Assembly (NCBI RefSeq): GCF_900543425.1
Contig: NZ_UQRQ01000005.1
Location: 1-64,000 of the forward strand
Length of the DNA stretch: 64,000 nucleotides
Direction: 5' to 3'
Source: an uncultured Sanguibacteroides sp.
Lineage (GTDB): Bacteria > Bacteroidota > Bacteroidia > Bacteroidales > Marinifilaceae
Shown in pieces: positions 25,874-34,724 of the stretch. A model generated the notes under the pieces. That model was not told the DNA's origin. It made no database searches and was given only the letters and a program-made list of their open reading frames with translations. The translations under genes were made by a program, and so were the position numbers. How positions within the stretch are numbered: position 1 is the stretch's first letter; every line of letters starts with the position of its first letter.

Positions 25874-26947
25874 ATGTCTGCTTTATTTACTCCCCTAACA
25901 TTAAAGTCCGTTACACTTAGAAATCGTATCGTTCTTTCACCCATGTGTCAATATTCGGCACAAGACGGTTTTGCCGATAATTGGCATTTGGTTCATTACG
26001 GCAGTAGAGCAGTCGGTGGAGCCGGTTTAGTCCTGGTGGAAGCAACGGCTATCTCTCCGGAAGGAAGAATTACCCCGGATGATTTGGGCTTATGGAGAGA
26101 TGAACATGTCGAAAAATTAAAAACGATTACCGATTTCATTACGGAACAAGGAGCCGTCCCCGGCATACAACTTGCTCATGCCGGGAGAAAAGCAAGTACC
26201 CTATCCGAGTGGAAAGGAAAAGGTAAATTTTTAAAACCCGCCGAAGGAGGTTGGAGAACGGTAGCACCTTCACCTATAGCCTACCTGAAAAACCATGATA
26301 CGCCACAGGCATTAACAGCCGAAGGTATTCACAAAGTCATTACGGATTTTACGGATGCCGCCCGTAGGGCCATTGCAGCCGGTTTTAAAGTAATTGAGAT
26401 TCACGCGGCTCACGGTTACCTTCTGCATGAATTTTTATCCCCCCTCACGAATCACCGGGAAGATTTATACGGAGGAAGTTTTGAAAATAGGATTCGACTA
26501 CTACTGGAAGTGGTTAACAGCATTCGAAAAGTCATTCGACAAGAAATACCCTTACTCGTACGCATTTCCGCAACAGATTGGGAAAAAGGAGGATGGGATC
26601 CGGAACAATCCGTTCAATTGGCCTCGATCCTGAGTAAAATTGGTGTCGATCTTCTGGATGTCTCCTCCGGAGGACTCATTGCAAACGCCGAGATACCCAT
26701 TGATTACGGTTACCAACTTCCGTTTGCAAGTATAATTCAGAGAAAAACCAGTATGCGGACAGGTAGCGTCGGCATGTTGACGGATCCCATTCAAATGGAG
26801 ACAATTTTAAGAACCGGAGAGACCGATCTGATTATTATCGGACGGGAACTATTACGTGATCCTTATTTCCCTTTGCATGCTGCCGAGCGATTAAACGAAA
26901 AAATCGTATGGCCCGTACAATACCAAAGGGCACGCCCCATCCGTTAA
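25874..26947 (+). CDS. Old-yellow-enzyme family ene-reductase (YqjM/NamA-like)
   Basis: A 357-residue FMN-dependent NAD(P)H:flavin oxidoreductase. Family blocks include LRNRIVLSPMCQYSA near residue 17 (the YqjM-type Cys), QLAHAGRKAS near residue 98, and the active-site His pair in EIHAAHGYLLHEFLSP near residue 175. The FMN block DLIIIGRELLRDPYFP is near residue 317. It reduces activated C=C bonds, often in stress or detoxification. Co-transcribed with the aldo/keto reductase. Confidence 0.93.
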   Translation: MSALFTPLTLKSVTLRNRIVLSPMCQYSAQDGFADNWHLVHYGSRAVGGAGLVLVEATAISPEGRITPDDLGLWRDEHVEKLKTITDFITEQGAVPGIQLAHAGRKASTLSEWKGKGKFLKPAEGGWRTVAPSPIAYLKNHDTPQALTAEGIHKVITDFTDAARRAIAAGFKVIEIHAAHGYLLHEFLSPLTNHREDLYGGSFENRIRLLLEVVNSIRKVIRQEIPLLVRISATDWEKGGWDPEQSVQLASILSKIGVDLLDVSSGGLIANAEIPIDYGYQLPFASIIQRKTSMRTGSVGMLTDPIQMETILRTGETDLIIIGRELLRDPYFPLHAAERLNEKIVWPVQYQRARPIR

Positions 26948-26973
26948 AATAACCCGAACGGACATCCCCCTGT

Positions 26974-26999
26974 ACCGGACGGTCGTTTGACCGTCCGGT
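26974..26999 (+). terminator. Perfect 11-bp hairpin after the ene-reductase gene
   Basis: ACCGGACGGTC pairs with GACCGTCCGGT around GTTT. The T run that should follow is poor, so it may act as an RNA stabiliser rather than a classic terminator. Confidence 0.55.
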
Positions 27000-27192
27000 A
27001 AGACCTGTTTTGCCGATCATTTCCATTTTCCTTCTTATCCATTGACCCGGCAATAAACAGATGATTATAAGAATACTACCAATCGTTTTTTTTATCAATT
27101 AAAATGTCTGCAAAAATTCAACTTATTTTTATTGACAAAATAATTTTTTTTTGCAATCTTTGTATATTATCGACTTTTAGATTTTGAATTCA

Positions 27193-28443
27193 ATGGCATA
27201 TTATATTTTCATTATTTTATTGTGTGGTGCGATTGTTTTTTTACTATACAGAATACTGTATTTAAAAAAACAACTTCGATACAAAATTCAAGAAATAAAA
27301 GACAACACTTCTTTTTCTGAAAATATTTTTGAAAATATTCAAGCATATATCTTACTGATAAATCCCGATTTCATTGTCTTAAAAACAAACTTTTACGCCC
27401 TCACCTCCACCCAGGAGTCTTCTCCCAAAAGAGTAGGGGAACTGTTCAACTGCATAAATGCAATTGAAGCCGGAGAATGCGGAAAGGGAGAGTTATGTAA
27501 AACCTGTATTATTCGGCAAACAATCACTAATTCCTTATTGAATAAATCCAATTTTTCAAAGTTAGAAGCTACCTTGCAAATGCAAGTATCTGATAATAGG
27601 ATTCATAATTGCCACGTTCTAATCTACGGCTCCTACATGCATACTTTACCTTCCGGGGGAATGCTGTTGACCATATGTGACATTACAGACCAAAAACAAA
27701 ATGAACTCAGATTAGAGGATACAAAAGAAAAATTTAAACGTATCGAAGAATCCAAATCCCTATTTCTTACAAGTTTAGGCCATAAAATCAGGAATCAGTT
27801 GAATGGAATTCTGGGATGGACAAGCCTTGTCATTGCAGACCAAAAACTCACGTCCGCACAACAACAAGAATACATCAACCTGATTTATCAGAATACGGAT
27901 AACCTACTTCATCTTTCTGACAATATCATTCAATTCTCGCAAGTCGATAACATTGATATTGACATCACTCCTTCTGTTTTCAATGTAAAAGATCTTTGTC
28001 AAAATTTGATTAATATTCGTTTCAGCTATTCACATCCGGATGTGAAACTTTACCTGGACAAGGCAGCAGAAGACATTATCGTATATTCTGACCAGATGAA
28101 ACTCAATCAAATCCTTCTAAATATAATTTCCAACGCTCAAAGGTTTACGAATAAAGGGTTTATTCGAATTGCTTTCCAAGTAAACAGCAGACAACATAGC
28201 GTAGACTTTGTCGTTGAAGATACCGGATGCGGAATGTCAGCAGAACAACAGATACATCTGTTCGAACGGTTTTACAGGGGAAATGATTTTTCCGATACTC
28301 CAGGCTTGGGCCTCTCCATTTGTCAGGCTTATATCAAGGCATTAGGAGGTGATATCCGAGTCCAATCGAAAAAAGACAGAGGAACTTCTGTATTCTTCTC
28401 TATAAAGAAAAATGATATCCCTAAAGAAGAATTAATACTCTGA
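27193..28443 (+). CDS. Orphan membrane histidine kinase with Cys-cluster PAS-like sensor
   Basis: A 416-residue sensor kinase. Residues 4-22 are one membrane helix. A PAS-like region (about 40-165) carries four Cys at 87, 96, 102 and 105 in a CINAIEAGECGKGELCKTC arrangement, a pattern found in some PAS sensors that could bind a metal or Fe-S cluster or act as thiol switch. The dimerisation helix has the phospho-acceptor His197 (SLGHKIRNQLNG). The ATPase domain shows NQILLNIISNAQRF, DTGCGMS and GLGLSICQ. No receiver domain and no response regulator is adjacent. The ATG at 27193 is preferred over an in-frame TTG 9 bases upstream. Confidence 0.88.
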   Translation: MAYYIFIILLCGAIVFLLYRILYLKKQLRYKIQEIKDNTSFSENIFENIQAYILLINPDFIVLKTNFYALTSTQESSPKRVGELFNCINAIEAGECGKGELCKTCIIRQTITNSLLNKSNFSKLEATLQMQVSDNRIHNCHVLIYGSYMHTLPSGGMLLTICDITDQKQNELRLEDTKEKFKRIEESKSLFLTSLGHKIRNQLNGILGWTSLVIADQKLTSAQQQEYINLIYQNTDNLLHLSDNIIQFSQVDNIDIDITPSVFNVKDLCQNLINIRFSYSHPDVKLYLDKAAEDIIVYSDQMKLNQILLNIISNAQRFTNKGFIRIAFQVNSRQHSVDFVVEDTGCGMSAEQQIHLFERFYRGNDFSDTPGLGLSICQAYIKALGGDIRVQSKKDRGTSVFFSIKKNDIPKEELIL

Positions 28444-28519
28444 CCGTTTATTTAAGTATTGAGAAAATCAAAAATGGAACCTTAACTTCTTTTTTTTCGT
28501 TTATCTCCGAAAAAGAATT

Positions 28520-29455
28520 ATGGAGATATCTCAAAAACCAGAAGCTTACAAAGGGCATCTCATGGCATTGACCACCATATTGATCTATAGCTTTAATACC
28601 AACTTCATGAAAATCGTAATGCCCGAATGGATTGGAGCCCACGGACTGGTGTTAATCCGTTGCATTACCAGCACGATAGGATTTTGGGTTATCTCACTCT
28701 TTATTCGCACTACGCAACAAGACCACCCTTCGGGAAAAGAGATCGGTATCATTATGTTAGGAGGAGCCTTGGGCATGGGAGCAAATCTGCTACTTTATAT
28801 CAATGGTTTGGCTCTCACGGGACCCGTAGATGCTTTTGTTATCCGTACCGTACAGCCTATCGTGGTAATTGCATTAGCTGTTTTTATCCTGCACGCGAAA
28901 TTTACCAGAAACAAAGCTATCGGTATCTTACTTGGTTTGGCAGGGACACTCTACATTTCAATCGTACCTCATGCAAGCGGAGCGAAAGATTCATTTACAG
29001 GAGATATACTGATTTTCTTGGCTTCCGTCTGTTCGGCGTTATTTCTGATTTTAATCAAACCCTATACACAAAAATATAACCCGGTCATCGTCATGAAGTG
29101 GATGAGTCTGGCCGCCTTTATCGTTACATTGCCTTTCGGTATTTTTCAACTACTCCACGCTCCTATATTTACCGGAGAGGCACCCGTTCACATCTGGTTA
29201 GAACTGGGCTTCACGTTGATTTTTGCTACAATGATCGCTTATTTCTTAAACGTAAAGGCATTACAATACATCTCTCCTTTTGTGGAGAGCATTTATATCT
29301 ACCTTCTACCCATCACGGGAGCCATCATCTCTATCGCTTTAGGACTACAGGAATTTTCTTGGCATGACCCGATCGCACTCGTATTAATCATTATCGGTTT
29401 TATCCTCATCAACAAAAAAACAAAGACAAAAGAAGCTACCACACAAAAAGTATAG
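28520..29455 (+). CDS. DMT-superfamily (EamA) transporter
   Basis: A 311-residue integral membrane protein with ten predicted helices in two EamA repeats. The first holds GGALGMGANLLLYINGLALTG near residues 80-100 and the second LNVKALQYISPFVESIYIYLLPI near residues 244-266. Members export metabolites or amino acids; the substrate is not predictable. It starts 76 bp after the kinase gene, and the two may share a transcript. Confidence 0.9.
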   Translation: MEISQKPEAYKGHLMALTTILIYSFNTNFMKIVMPEWIGAHGLVLIRCITSTIGFWVISLFIRTTQQDHPSGKEIGIIMLGGALGMGANLLLYINGLALTGPVDAFVIRTVQPIVVIALAVFILHAKFTRNKAIGILLGLAGTLYISIVPHASGAKDSFTGDILIFLASVCSALFLILIKPYTQKYNPVIVMKWMSLAAFIVTLPFGIFQLLHAPIFTGEAPVHIWLELGFTLIFATMIAYFLNVKALQYISPFVESIYIYLLPITGAIISIALGLQEFSWHDPIALVLIIIGFILINKKTKTKEATTQKV

Positions 29456-29463
29456 ACAATACC

Positions 29464-29952
29464 TTATTTTTTATATTTCCAGACCTTTTGACAATCAAAA
29501 CATTTATACGAGGATCTGAAAATAGGAAACAACACGGATAAAATCAGCAGGATGTAAACCATGATTTTATCCGGATCCTTCTTTTTACCTATATTTGTCG
29601 AACCACAAAAAGGACAACAGGTTTTATCCATACCTTTCTCCCATTTCACGATCTTAATCTCTTCCTCCCGATAAAGATCTGCCGGACAAATATAGCCTCC
29701 TTCCTTTAATATCTCTATCCCTTGTTCCAGTTTATCCGTAGGTATCAACAACTTGACTCCACCTATAGCATTAGCGTACATACCGCTCTGGGCCGTTAAT
29801 TCATCCTGGATGAATGTCTCTATCCCCTCGGATTCCAAATAATTTTTAGCCATATAAGCCTCCTGAGGATAAGTAAACGTAAGAACTACACTCCAATCCA
29901 TATTTTCTTTATTTAGATTTCCTAATTTAATACTTCCAAACGACTTTTCCAT
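29464..29952 (-). CDS. DUF2007 protein with zinc-binding C-terminus and one membrane helix
   Basis: A 162-residue protein (or 145 if it starts at the internal Met at 29901). The DUF2007 domain is VVLTFTYPQEAYMAKNYLES through GGVKLLIPTDKLEQGIEIL, an ACT-like alpha-beta fold seen in putative signal-transducing proteins. The C-terminal third has CCPFCGS, a membrane helix (VYILLILSVLFPIF) and a second CFDCQK pair, so a zinc ribbon appears to be split by a membrane segment. Function unknown. It is 25 bp downstream of the BASS transporter on the same strand. Confidence 0.75.
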   Translation of the reverse strand: MEKSFGSIKLGNLNKENMDWSVVLTFTYPQEAYMAKNYLESEGIETFIQDELTAQSGMYANAIGGVKLLIPTDKLEQGIEILKEGGYICPADLYREEEIKIVKWEKGMDKTCCPFCGSTNIGKKKDPDKIMVYILLILSVLFPIFRSSYKCFDCQKVWKYKK

Positions 29953-29977
29953 TTATTTCTAAAGGAATTTTATTCGT

Positions 29978-30883
29978 TTACCGGAGATCCCGTTTACTTT
30001 TTTTATCTTTTCTCCAAAGCTGATATGAGTTGATACTGTTTTGCCACAATACATAAGCGGCAGGCCCTATGGACGAAAGAGGAGACAGATACACCTGTGC
30101 CATCCAGATCGCTAATATCGTATTTTTTTGTCCTAATCCTTGTCCCCCGGCAACAACCTCTCCGTATCGTTTTCCCAACCAACGCCCGAGCAGAAACTGA
30201 ATGCAGCAAAGTAAAAAAGCCGCTACGCCAATAACCACCTCTTCTCCCAATTTCGTATTATCCTGTTGGACTATAAAAGATACGGTCTTACCTGTCACGA
30301 TTGTCAATCCCAGGGTCCATAAATAAAACGAAATACTTTGGTGTTTCTTTAACTGACGATGAATGACGGGTAGAAATTTTTCCAAGAACCAAGCCCCAGC
30401 CAAAGGCAAAATCAATAGAGGAATAACCTGTCCACAGATATAGGAAAAAGAGTCCCAGAAAGGTAAATCCCTATGCGTACCGATACAGGAAAAAAACAAA
30501 GGAGAGACAAAGGCAACACAGAGATTACTAATCAAAGTATAAGCCGCCAAACAAGCCACATTCCCTCCTAACATCCCGGTTATTACCGTGGCGGCAACAG
30601 CCGTCGGAGCTAAAATACATATCATCAATCCTTCCGCCAGCAAAGGATCGAAAGGAACCAATAAAGCGTAGACTACAAAACTCCCGATCACCTGAACCCC
30701 CAACAACCATAAATGTAAACGGGAAAACTTCATATCTCTGAAAGCTAACCGACAATAAGTGACCAGCAACATGCAAAATATCAGGTAAGGAGTCACCACG
30801 GCCAGTTGACTAAAAAAAGGATTAAATAACCCACCACTTAGCATGGCCAATGGCATCATCCAAATTTTTAAACGTTGTAACAC
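29978..30883 (-). CDS. BASS-family (bile acid:sodium symporter-like) transporter
   Basis: A 301-residue, 9-10-helix membrane protein. The family blocks are LAPTAVAATVITGMLGGNVACLAAYTLISN near residues 90-120 and GGQGLGQKNTILAIWMAQVYL near residues 247-266, which form the crossed helices of the sodium and substrate site. Many bacterial BASS proteins carry small organic acids rather than bile acids, so the substrate should be left open. Possibly co-transcribed with the DUF2007 gene. Confidence 0.82.
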   Translation of the reverse strand: MLQRLKIWMMPLAMLSGGLFNPFFSQLAVVTPYLIFCMLLVTYCRLAFRDMKFSRLHLWLLGVQVIGSFVVYALLVPFDPLLAEGLMICILAPTAVAATVITGMLGGNVACLAAYTLISNLCVAFVSPLFFSCIGTHRDLPFWDSFSYICGQVIPLLILPLAGAWFLEKFLPVIHRQLKKHQSISFYLWTLGLTIVTGKTVSFIVQQDNTKLGEEVVIGVAAFLLCCIQFLLGRWLGKRYGEVVAGGQGLGQKNTILAIWMAQVYLSPLSSIGPAAYVLWQNSINSYQLWRKDKKSKRDLR

Positions 30884-30946
30884 GGCAGTAAATTTTATAC
30901 CGCAAAGAAAACGATTATAATTGAAATCTTAAAATAATATATACCC

Positions 30947-32086
30947 CTATCTCGTTAACAACACGTCTGTAATTCTATTATACAAGCGTTCATACAAGGA
31001 AGATTTACGCTGAAAATAAGCTTCTTCGATTTCCTTTATGATCCTCTTCTCAGCAGAATCTACCCACAATCTAAAGATCGGATTAACCCGGTAAGAAGGA
31101 AGAAATTGCAATAATCGATCCATATCGAATTCCGAAGCTTCGACTCCCGCCCCGGCCCGTACGGCATCATAAGCGTTACATCTCTGTTCTACGTGTACCG
31201 GAACCATTAGAACGGGTTTACGCAAATAAAGCGCCTCGCATATAGACTCAAAACCGGCTGTCGTGGCATAAGCTTTGCAGCCATTCATATAATTTAGAAA
31301 TTGTACATCGTTAATCTGATGAAGTGTAAATCCCGGCATTGCTTCCCAAGTTTCCGTAGCCATTTCTTTATCCCAAAAGAAATGAAGCGGTATCTCCGGA
31401 TGCATCCGATGCCAACTCATAATATCTAAAACATAACCGCTATTAAGCATATAGCCATGAATGTAATCTCCCTTCACCGGCTTATACTGCAGCACCTCTT
31501 TCCTTAACAGGGGCGGGACAACTATTATACGAGATTTCGACGCATTCGGAAAAGAGTAAAAAGAGAGAGCCAGTTTGCGAGCCGCACCAATCGAAGTCAA
31601 CCGGGTAAAAAAACGCAAAGAGGCCAATTCTAAATGAGAAATACGCGGGAATACATAATCATCATGCAAAAACATATATTGATGCCCTATACAGATCAAA
31701 GGAATATCCGGCGGCATAAATAAATAAGTCAACCCCGTCAATAGCTCGTAAAAGTTTAGTACCATGTCAGGCTGTAACTCCTCCACCCGACGGCGTATCA
31801 ACCGCATACTTTTGACGAAAACCGGTAATTTACGTATATTATAATAAATACTTTTGGCTAACGAAGGACGTTTATTTTGCGCGGAAGGTAAAAAATTCGG
31901 ACTTTCAAACGCCAACACAGGTACATTGATTTTTTGGAGAAAAAAATTCGGAACTTGTCGTGCCTCACTTTTCCCGATTAGAACTTCGACAACTTCATCT
32001 CCCCGCCTCGTTAACATCTCCCGCATAACAAGAGCTTGTGTGAAATGTCCCCGTCCCTCTCCCTGAATAATAAAAACAAAACGCAT
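30947..32086 (-). CDS. Glycosyltransferase, MurG/GT28-like
   Basis: A 379-residue GT-B-fold protein. It starts with FIIQGEGRGHFTQALVMREML, the Gly/His-rich loop of MurG-type enzymes. Near residue 275 it has the nucleotide-sugar-binding CKAYATTAGFESICEALYLRKPVLMVPV block. No membrane segment beyond amphipathic patches. It lies 10 bp after the phosphoesterase gene, a pairing often seen in Bacteroidetes and suggesting a glycolipid or envelope product. The acceptor is unknown. Confidence 0.83.
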   Translation of the reverse strand: MRFVFIIQGEGRGHFTQALVMREMLTRRGDEVVEVLIGKSEARQVPNFFLQKINVPVLAFESPNFLPSAQNKRPSLAKSIYYNIRKLPVFVKSMRLIRRRVEELQPDMVLNFYELLTGLTYLFMPPDIPLICIGHQYMFLHDDYVFPRISHLELASLRFFTRLTSIGAARKLALSFYSFPNASKSRIIVVPPLLRKEVLQYKPVKGDYIHGYMLNSGYVLDIMSWHRMHPEIPLHFFWDKEMATETWEAMPGFTLHQINDVQFLNYMNGCKAYATTAGFESICEALYLRKPVLMVPVHVEQRCNAYDAVRAGAGVEASEFDMDRLLQFLPSYRVNPIFRLWVDSAEKRIIKEIEEAYFQRKSSLYERLYNRITDVLLTR

Positions 32087-32096
32087 ACGAATCCTA

Positions 32097-32912
32097 TTAA
32101 GCCGTAATTTTGAATGCCTCTCTCTCCATTTTCAACGCAGTATTTTCCTCATAACTATAGATTTCCCAACGCCCGTCAGGATACTCCAACAAAGCACTCA
32201 ACGATTCGACCCAGTCCCCGGAATTCAAATAATGAATATTCCCGTAATACCTGTCAGCAGGCTGGTGAATATGTCCGCAAATAATGCCGTCAAAATGACG
32301 ACTCTCGGCAATAGACGCCAACTCTTTTTCAAAATCAGAAATATAGGAAACGGCTGATTTTACCCGATGCTTAATCGATTGAGAAAAAGAATAATAAGGT
32401 TTACCCCGCTTCCGCCTGTATTGATTAAGCACACGATTCAACCACAATAAAAAAGTATACCCGTAGTCCCCTAATTTCGCCAACCAAATCATATGGGTCG
32501 TAATATGATCGAAAACATCCCCGTGTGTCACATAGTATCGTTTCCCGTGAGAAACATGAATATAATCCTTTACTACCGAAATATTAGACAAAGTCAACGG
32601 AGTTAATTTGTCTAAAAAGTCATCATGATTTCCACGTACATAAATCACTTCGGTTCCGTAATTTTCCATCATTTTCATGATCACCTTGATCAGATTCGTA
32701 TAGGATTGTTTCCAGCGACCGAACGGATTCCTTTGTAATTTCCAACCGTCGATAATATCACCATTCAAAATCAATTTATCACAATCCACACTTTTAAGGA
32801 AGCTTGTCAGCTCTTCCACTTTCGAATGTTCTGATCCCAAATGTACATCCGACAGGATCACCGTTGCAAATTTTAATCTGTTTGTCATAATTTCTTCTAT
32901 CTTCTCCAACAA
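32097..32912 (-). CDS. LpxH-like metallophosphoesterase
   Basis: A 271-residue calcineurin-like phosphoesterase of the UDP-2,3-diacylglucosamine pyrophosphatase type. The metal sites are complete: SDVHLGS near residue 21, NGDIIDGW near 50, VRGNHDDF near 97, THGDVFD near 135, and CGHIHQPADR near 214. LpxH cleaves UDP-diacylglucosamine to lipid X, the step just before LpxB, but this branch is divergent and pairs with a glycosyltransferase. A related glycolipid role is therefore possible. The start may be the Met at 32888 (MTNRLKFATVILSDVHLG). Confidence 0.86.
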   Translation of the reverse strand: MLEKIEEIMTNRLKFATVILSDVHLGSEHSKVEELTSFLKSVDCDKLILNGDIIDGWKLQRNPFGRWKQSYTNLIKVIMKMMENYGTEVIYVRGNHDDFLDKLTPLTLSNISVVKDYIHVSHGKRYYVTHGDVFDHITTHMIWLAKLGDYGYTFLLWLNRVLNQYRRKRGKPYYSFSQSIKHRVKSAVSYISDFEKELASIAESRHFDGIICGHIHQPADRYYGNIHYLNSGDWVESLSALLEYPDGRWEIYSYEENTALKMEREAFKITA

Positions 32913-32967
32913 AATAACAAGTATTTTGTTACGAATAGATGTAGAAACAATGACTATATCATGACGT

Positions 32968-33396
32968 TTATTCCTCCAATACCATCACAAACTCTTCATG
33001 CCCAGTCATTTCTTCAATTTGTCGCTTCAATATTTTAAAACCATGACGTCCATAAAATTCAACCGCCGAGATATTTTTCGCGAAAACATTCAATTCCAGT
33101 CGTTCATATTTTCCTTTTGCAAATTGAATCAAAGTACTCCCTATCCCCGTTTTTTGCCTGTCGGGGCTCACAAACAAAGCCGCAATATAATTCCCGACCA
33201 GAGATATAAAACCATCGATCTTCCCATTTTCCCCTTCATATATCCAGGTCTCGCTCGAAGGCAAATAGTAATTCTTCATCTTCTCGACCTGTTCTATCCA
33301 AAAACTTTCCGGAATAAAATCATGAGCAAGAAAAGAGGCATCCAACCATATTTTTACAAGAGCCTCTCCATCCGAAATCGTATATTTACGAATCAT
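32968..33396 (-). CDS. GNAT N-acetyltransferase (YjaB-like)
   Basis: A 142-residue acetyltransferase. The N-terminus IRKYTISDGEALVKIWLDASFLAHDFIPESFW aligns in character with YjaB-type enzymes, and the acetyl-CoA loop is SPDRQKTGIGSTLIQFAK near residue 80. The Met at 33396 is chosen because the longer frame (from 33456) adds 20 residues that overlap the divergent promoter and match no family start. Substrate unknown. Confidence 0.84.
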   Translation of the reverse strand: MIRKYTISDGEALVKIWLDASFLAHDFIPESFWIEQVEKMKNYYLPSSETWIYEGENGKIDGFISLVGNYIAALFVSPDRQKTGIGSTLIQFAKGKYERLELNVFAKNISAVEFYGRHGFKILKRQIEEMTGHEEFVMVLEE

Positions 33397-33433
33397 ATTA
33401 TTTCTTTTACCAGATAAAGATAATAATTTTTCG

Positions 33434-33441
33434 TATGTTTG
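33434..33441 (+). promoter_or_regulatory. -7 box for the THUMP-like methyltransferase
   Basis: TATGTTTG matches TAnnTTTG. It covers an in-frame ATG at 33439, which supports the start codon at 33469. Confidence 0.55.
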
Positions 33442-33468
33442 AAAATCAAACTTCAATTCATTTTATGT

Positions 33469-34647
33469 ATGATTCTGACCCAGTCTATCATTGATTTTAT
33501 TAAACTCCACGAGAACGACAACACGGATAAATTACTACTTTCAGCCTCTAAATATCCTGAAATCAATATACCCTTAATCGTGGATCAAATCATTGCCAGA
33601 CGGCAAATAAAAGAAAAACTGCCTTCCTGGTACGCTTGCCGGGAATTATTTTATCCCTCCCGTTTAGCTACAGAACAATGCTCATCCGAGATCACGGCAG
33701 AATACAAGCAAAAACTAACTCGAGGAAACACGCTATGCGATCTTACCGGCGGTTTAGGGATAGACTCATTCTATTTTTCAAAGCAAGTAAAAAAAGTGAT
33801 CTACACGGAACGGTTTTCCGATTATTGCGAAGCGGCAAAACACAATTTCAGCATATTAGAAGCGAACAATATCCAGATTCTAAATCAAGAAGCCGGAGAA
33901 GTTGCCGAATCCGTTAAGGTAGATACCTTTTACATAGATCCGGCTCGCAGAACGGAAGGTAATAAACGGGTGTTCGCTTTATCCGAATGCGAACCGGATG
34001 TACTACAATTAAAACCCCTTTTGTTAGATAATGCCCAACGGGTTATTATCAAGATTTCGCCTATGGCCGATATCATGGAGACGCTGAGGCTGCTACCGGA
34101 GACCGCTGAAATTCATGTACTTTCTGTCAGAAACGAATGCAAAGAACTTTTATACGTGTTGGAAAACGAAAAAAGAAACGCTGATCCCGTTGTCTCTACT
34201 TTCAACGTCACCTCTACCGGAAAAAAACAACTCTTTGGATTTCAACTTTCTGCCGAAAAGGAAACAGAAATAACCTATACTCCGAACATTAAAAAATTTT
34301 TATATGAACCCAACAGCTCCATATTAAAAGCCGGAGCTTTTAAATTGCCCGCAAAACGTTTTAATGCAGAAAAATTACACCCACACAGCCATCTCTATAC
34401 TTCCGACCTATGGATTGAAGACTTCCCCGGAAGAAAATTCGTGGTCGACAAGGTCTTCGGTTTTTCCGGGAAAGGATTAAAACAACTCTACCGAACCATT
34501 CCGCAAGCCAACATAACAACAAGAAATTTCAATTTATCGGTGAAAGATTTACGTCAAAAAAGTAAAATCACGGAAGGTGGTCCTATATACTTATTTGCAA
34601 CTACATTATATCCGAATACTCCCGTTCTTGTTCAATGCCATAAATAA
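33469..34647 (+). CDS. SAM-dependent methyltransferase with THUMP-like domain
   Basis: A 392-residue class I methyltransferase. The SAM-binding motif I is TLCDLTGGLGIDSFYFS near residue 90, and the catalytic-type motif is FYIDPARRTEGNKRV near residue 158. This DPAR block is typical of a widespread Bacteroidetes and Firmicutes family annotated as THUMP-like methyltransferases, presumed to act on RNA. The C-terminal half (TPNIKKFLYEPNSSILKAGAF, then KLHPHSHLYTSD) is the THUMP-like region. Target unknown. Divergent from the GNAT gene. Confidence 0.85.
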   Translation: MILTQSIIDFIKLHENDNTDKLLLSASKYPEINIPLIVDQIIARRQIKEKLPSWYACRELFYPSRLATEQCSSEITAEYKQKLTRGNTLCDLTGGLGIDSFYFSKQVKKVIYTERFSDYCEAAKHNFSILEANNIQILNQEAGEVAESVKVDTFYIDPARRTEGNKRVFALSECEPDVLQLKPLLLDNAQRVIIKISPMADIMETLRLLPETAEIHVLSVRNECKELLYVLENEKRNADPVVSTFNVTSTGKKQLFGFQLSAEKETEITYTPNIKKFLYEPNSSILKAGAFKLPAKRFNAEKLHPHSHLYTSDLWIEDFPGRKFVVDKVFGFSGKGLKQLYRTIPQANITTRNFNLSVKDLRQKSKITEGGPIYLFATTLYPNTPVLVQCHK

Positions 34648-34724
34648 ACTCCAAAACCATCGCCATCTTCAACTTTTTTATCCAATACTCGTATCATTGA
34701 AAAGAACGATAATTAGAAAAAAAG

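Noticed and set aside
26974..26999. Hairpin considered as a third REP copy
   Set aside because: Its core (CGGACGGTC) differs from the CGGGGACGGTTCT core of the two REP-like hairpins.
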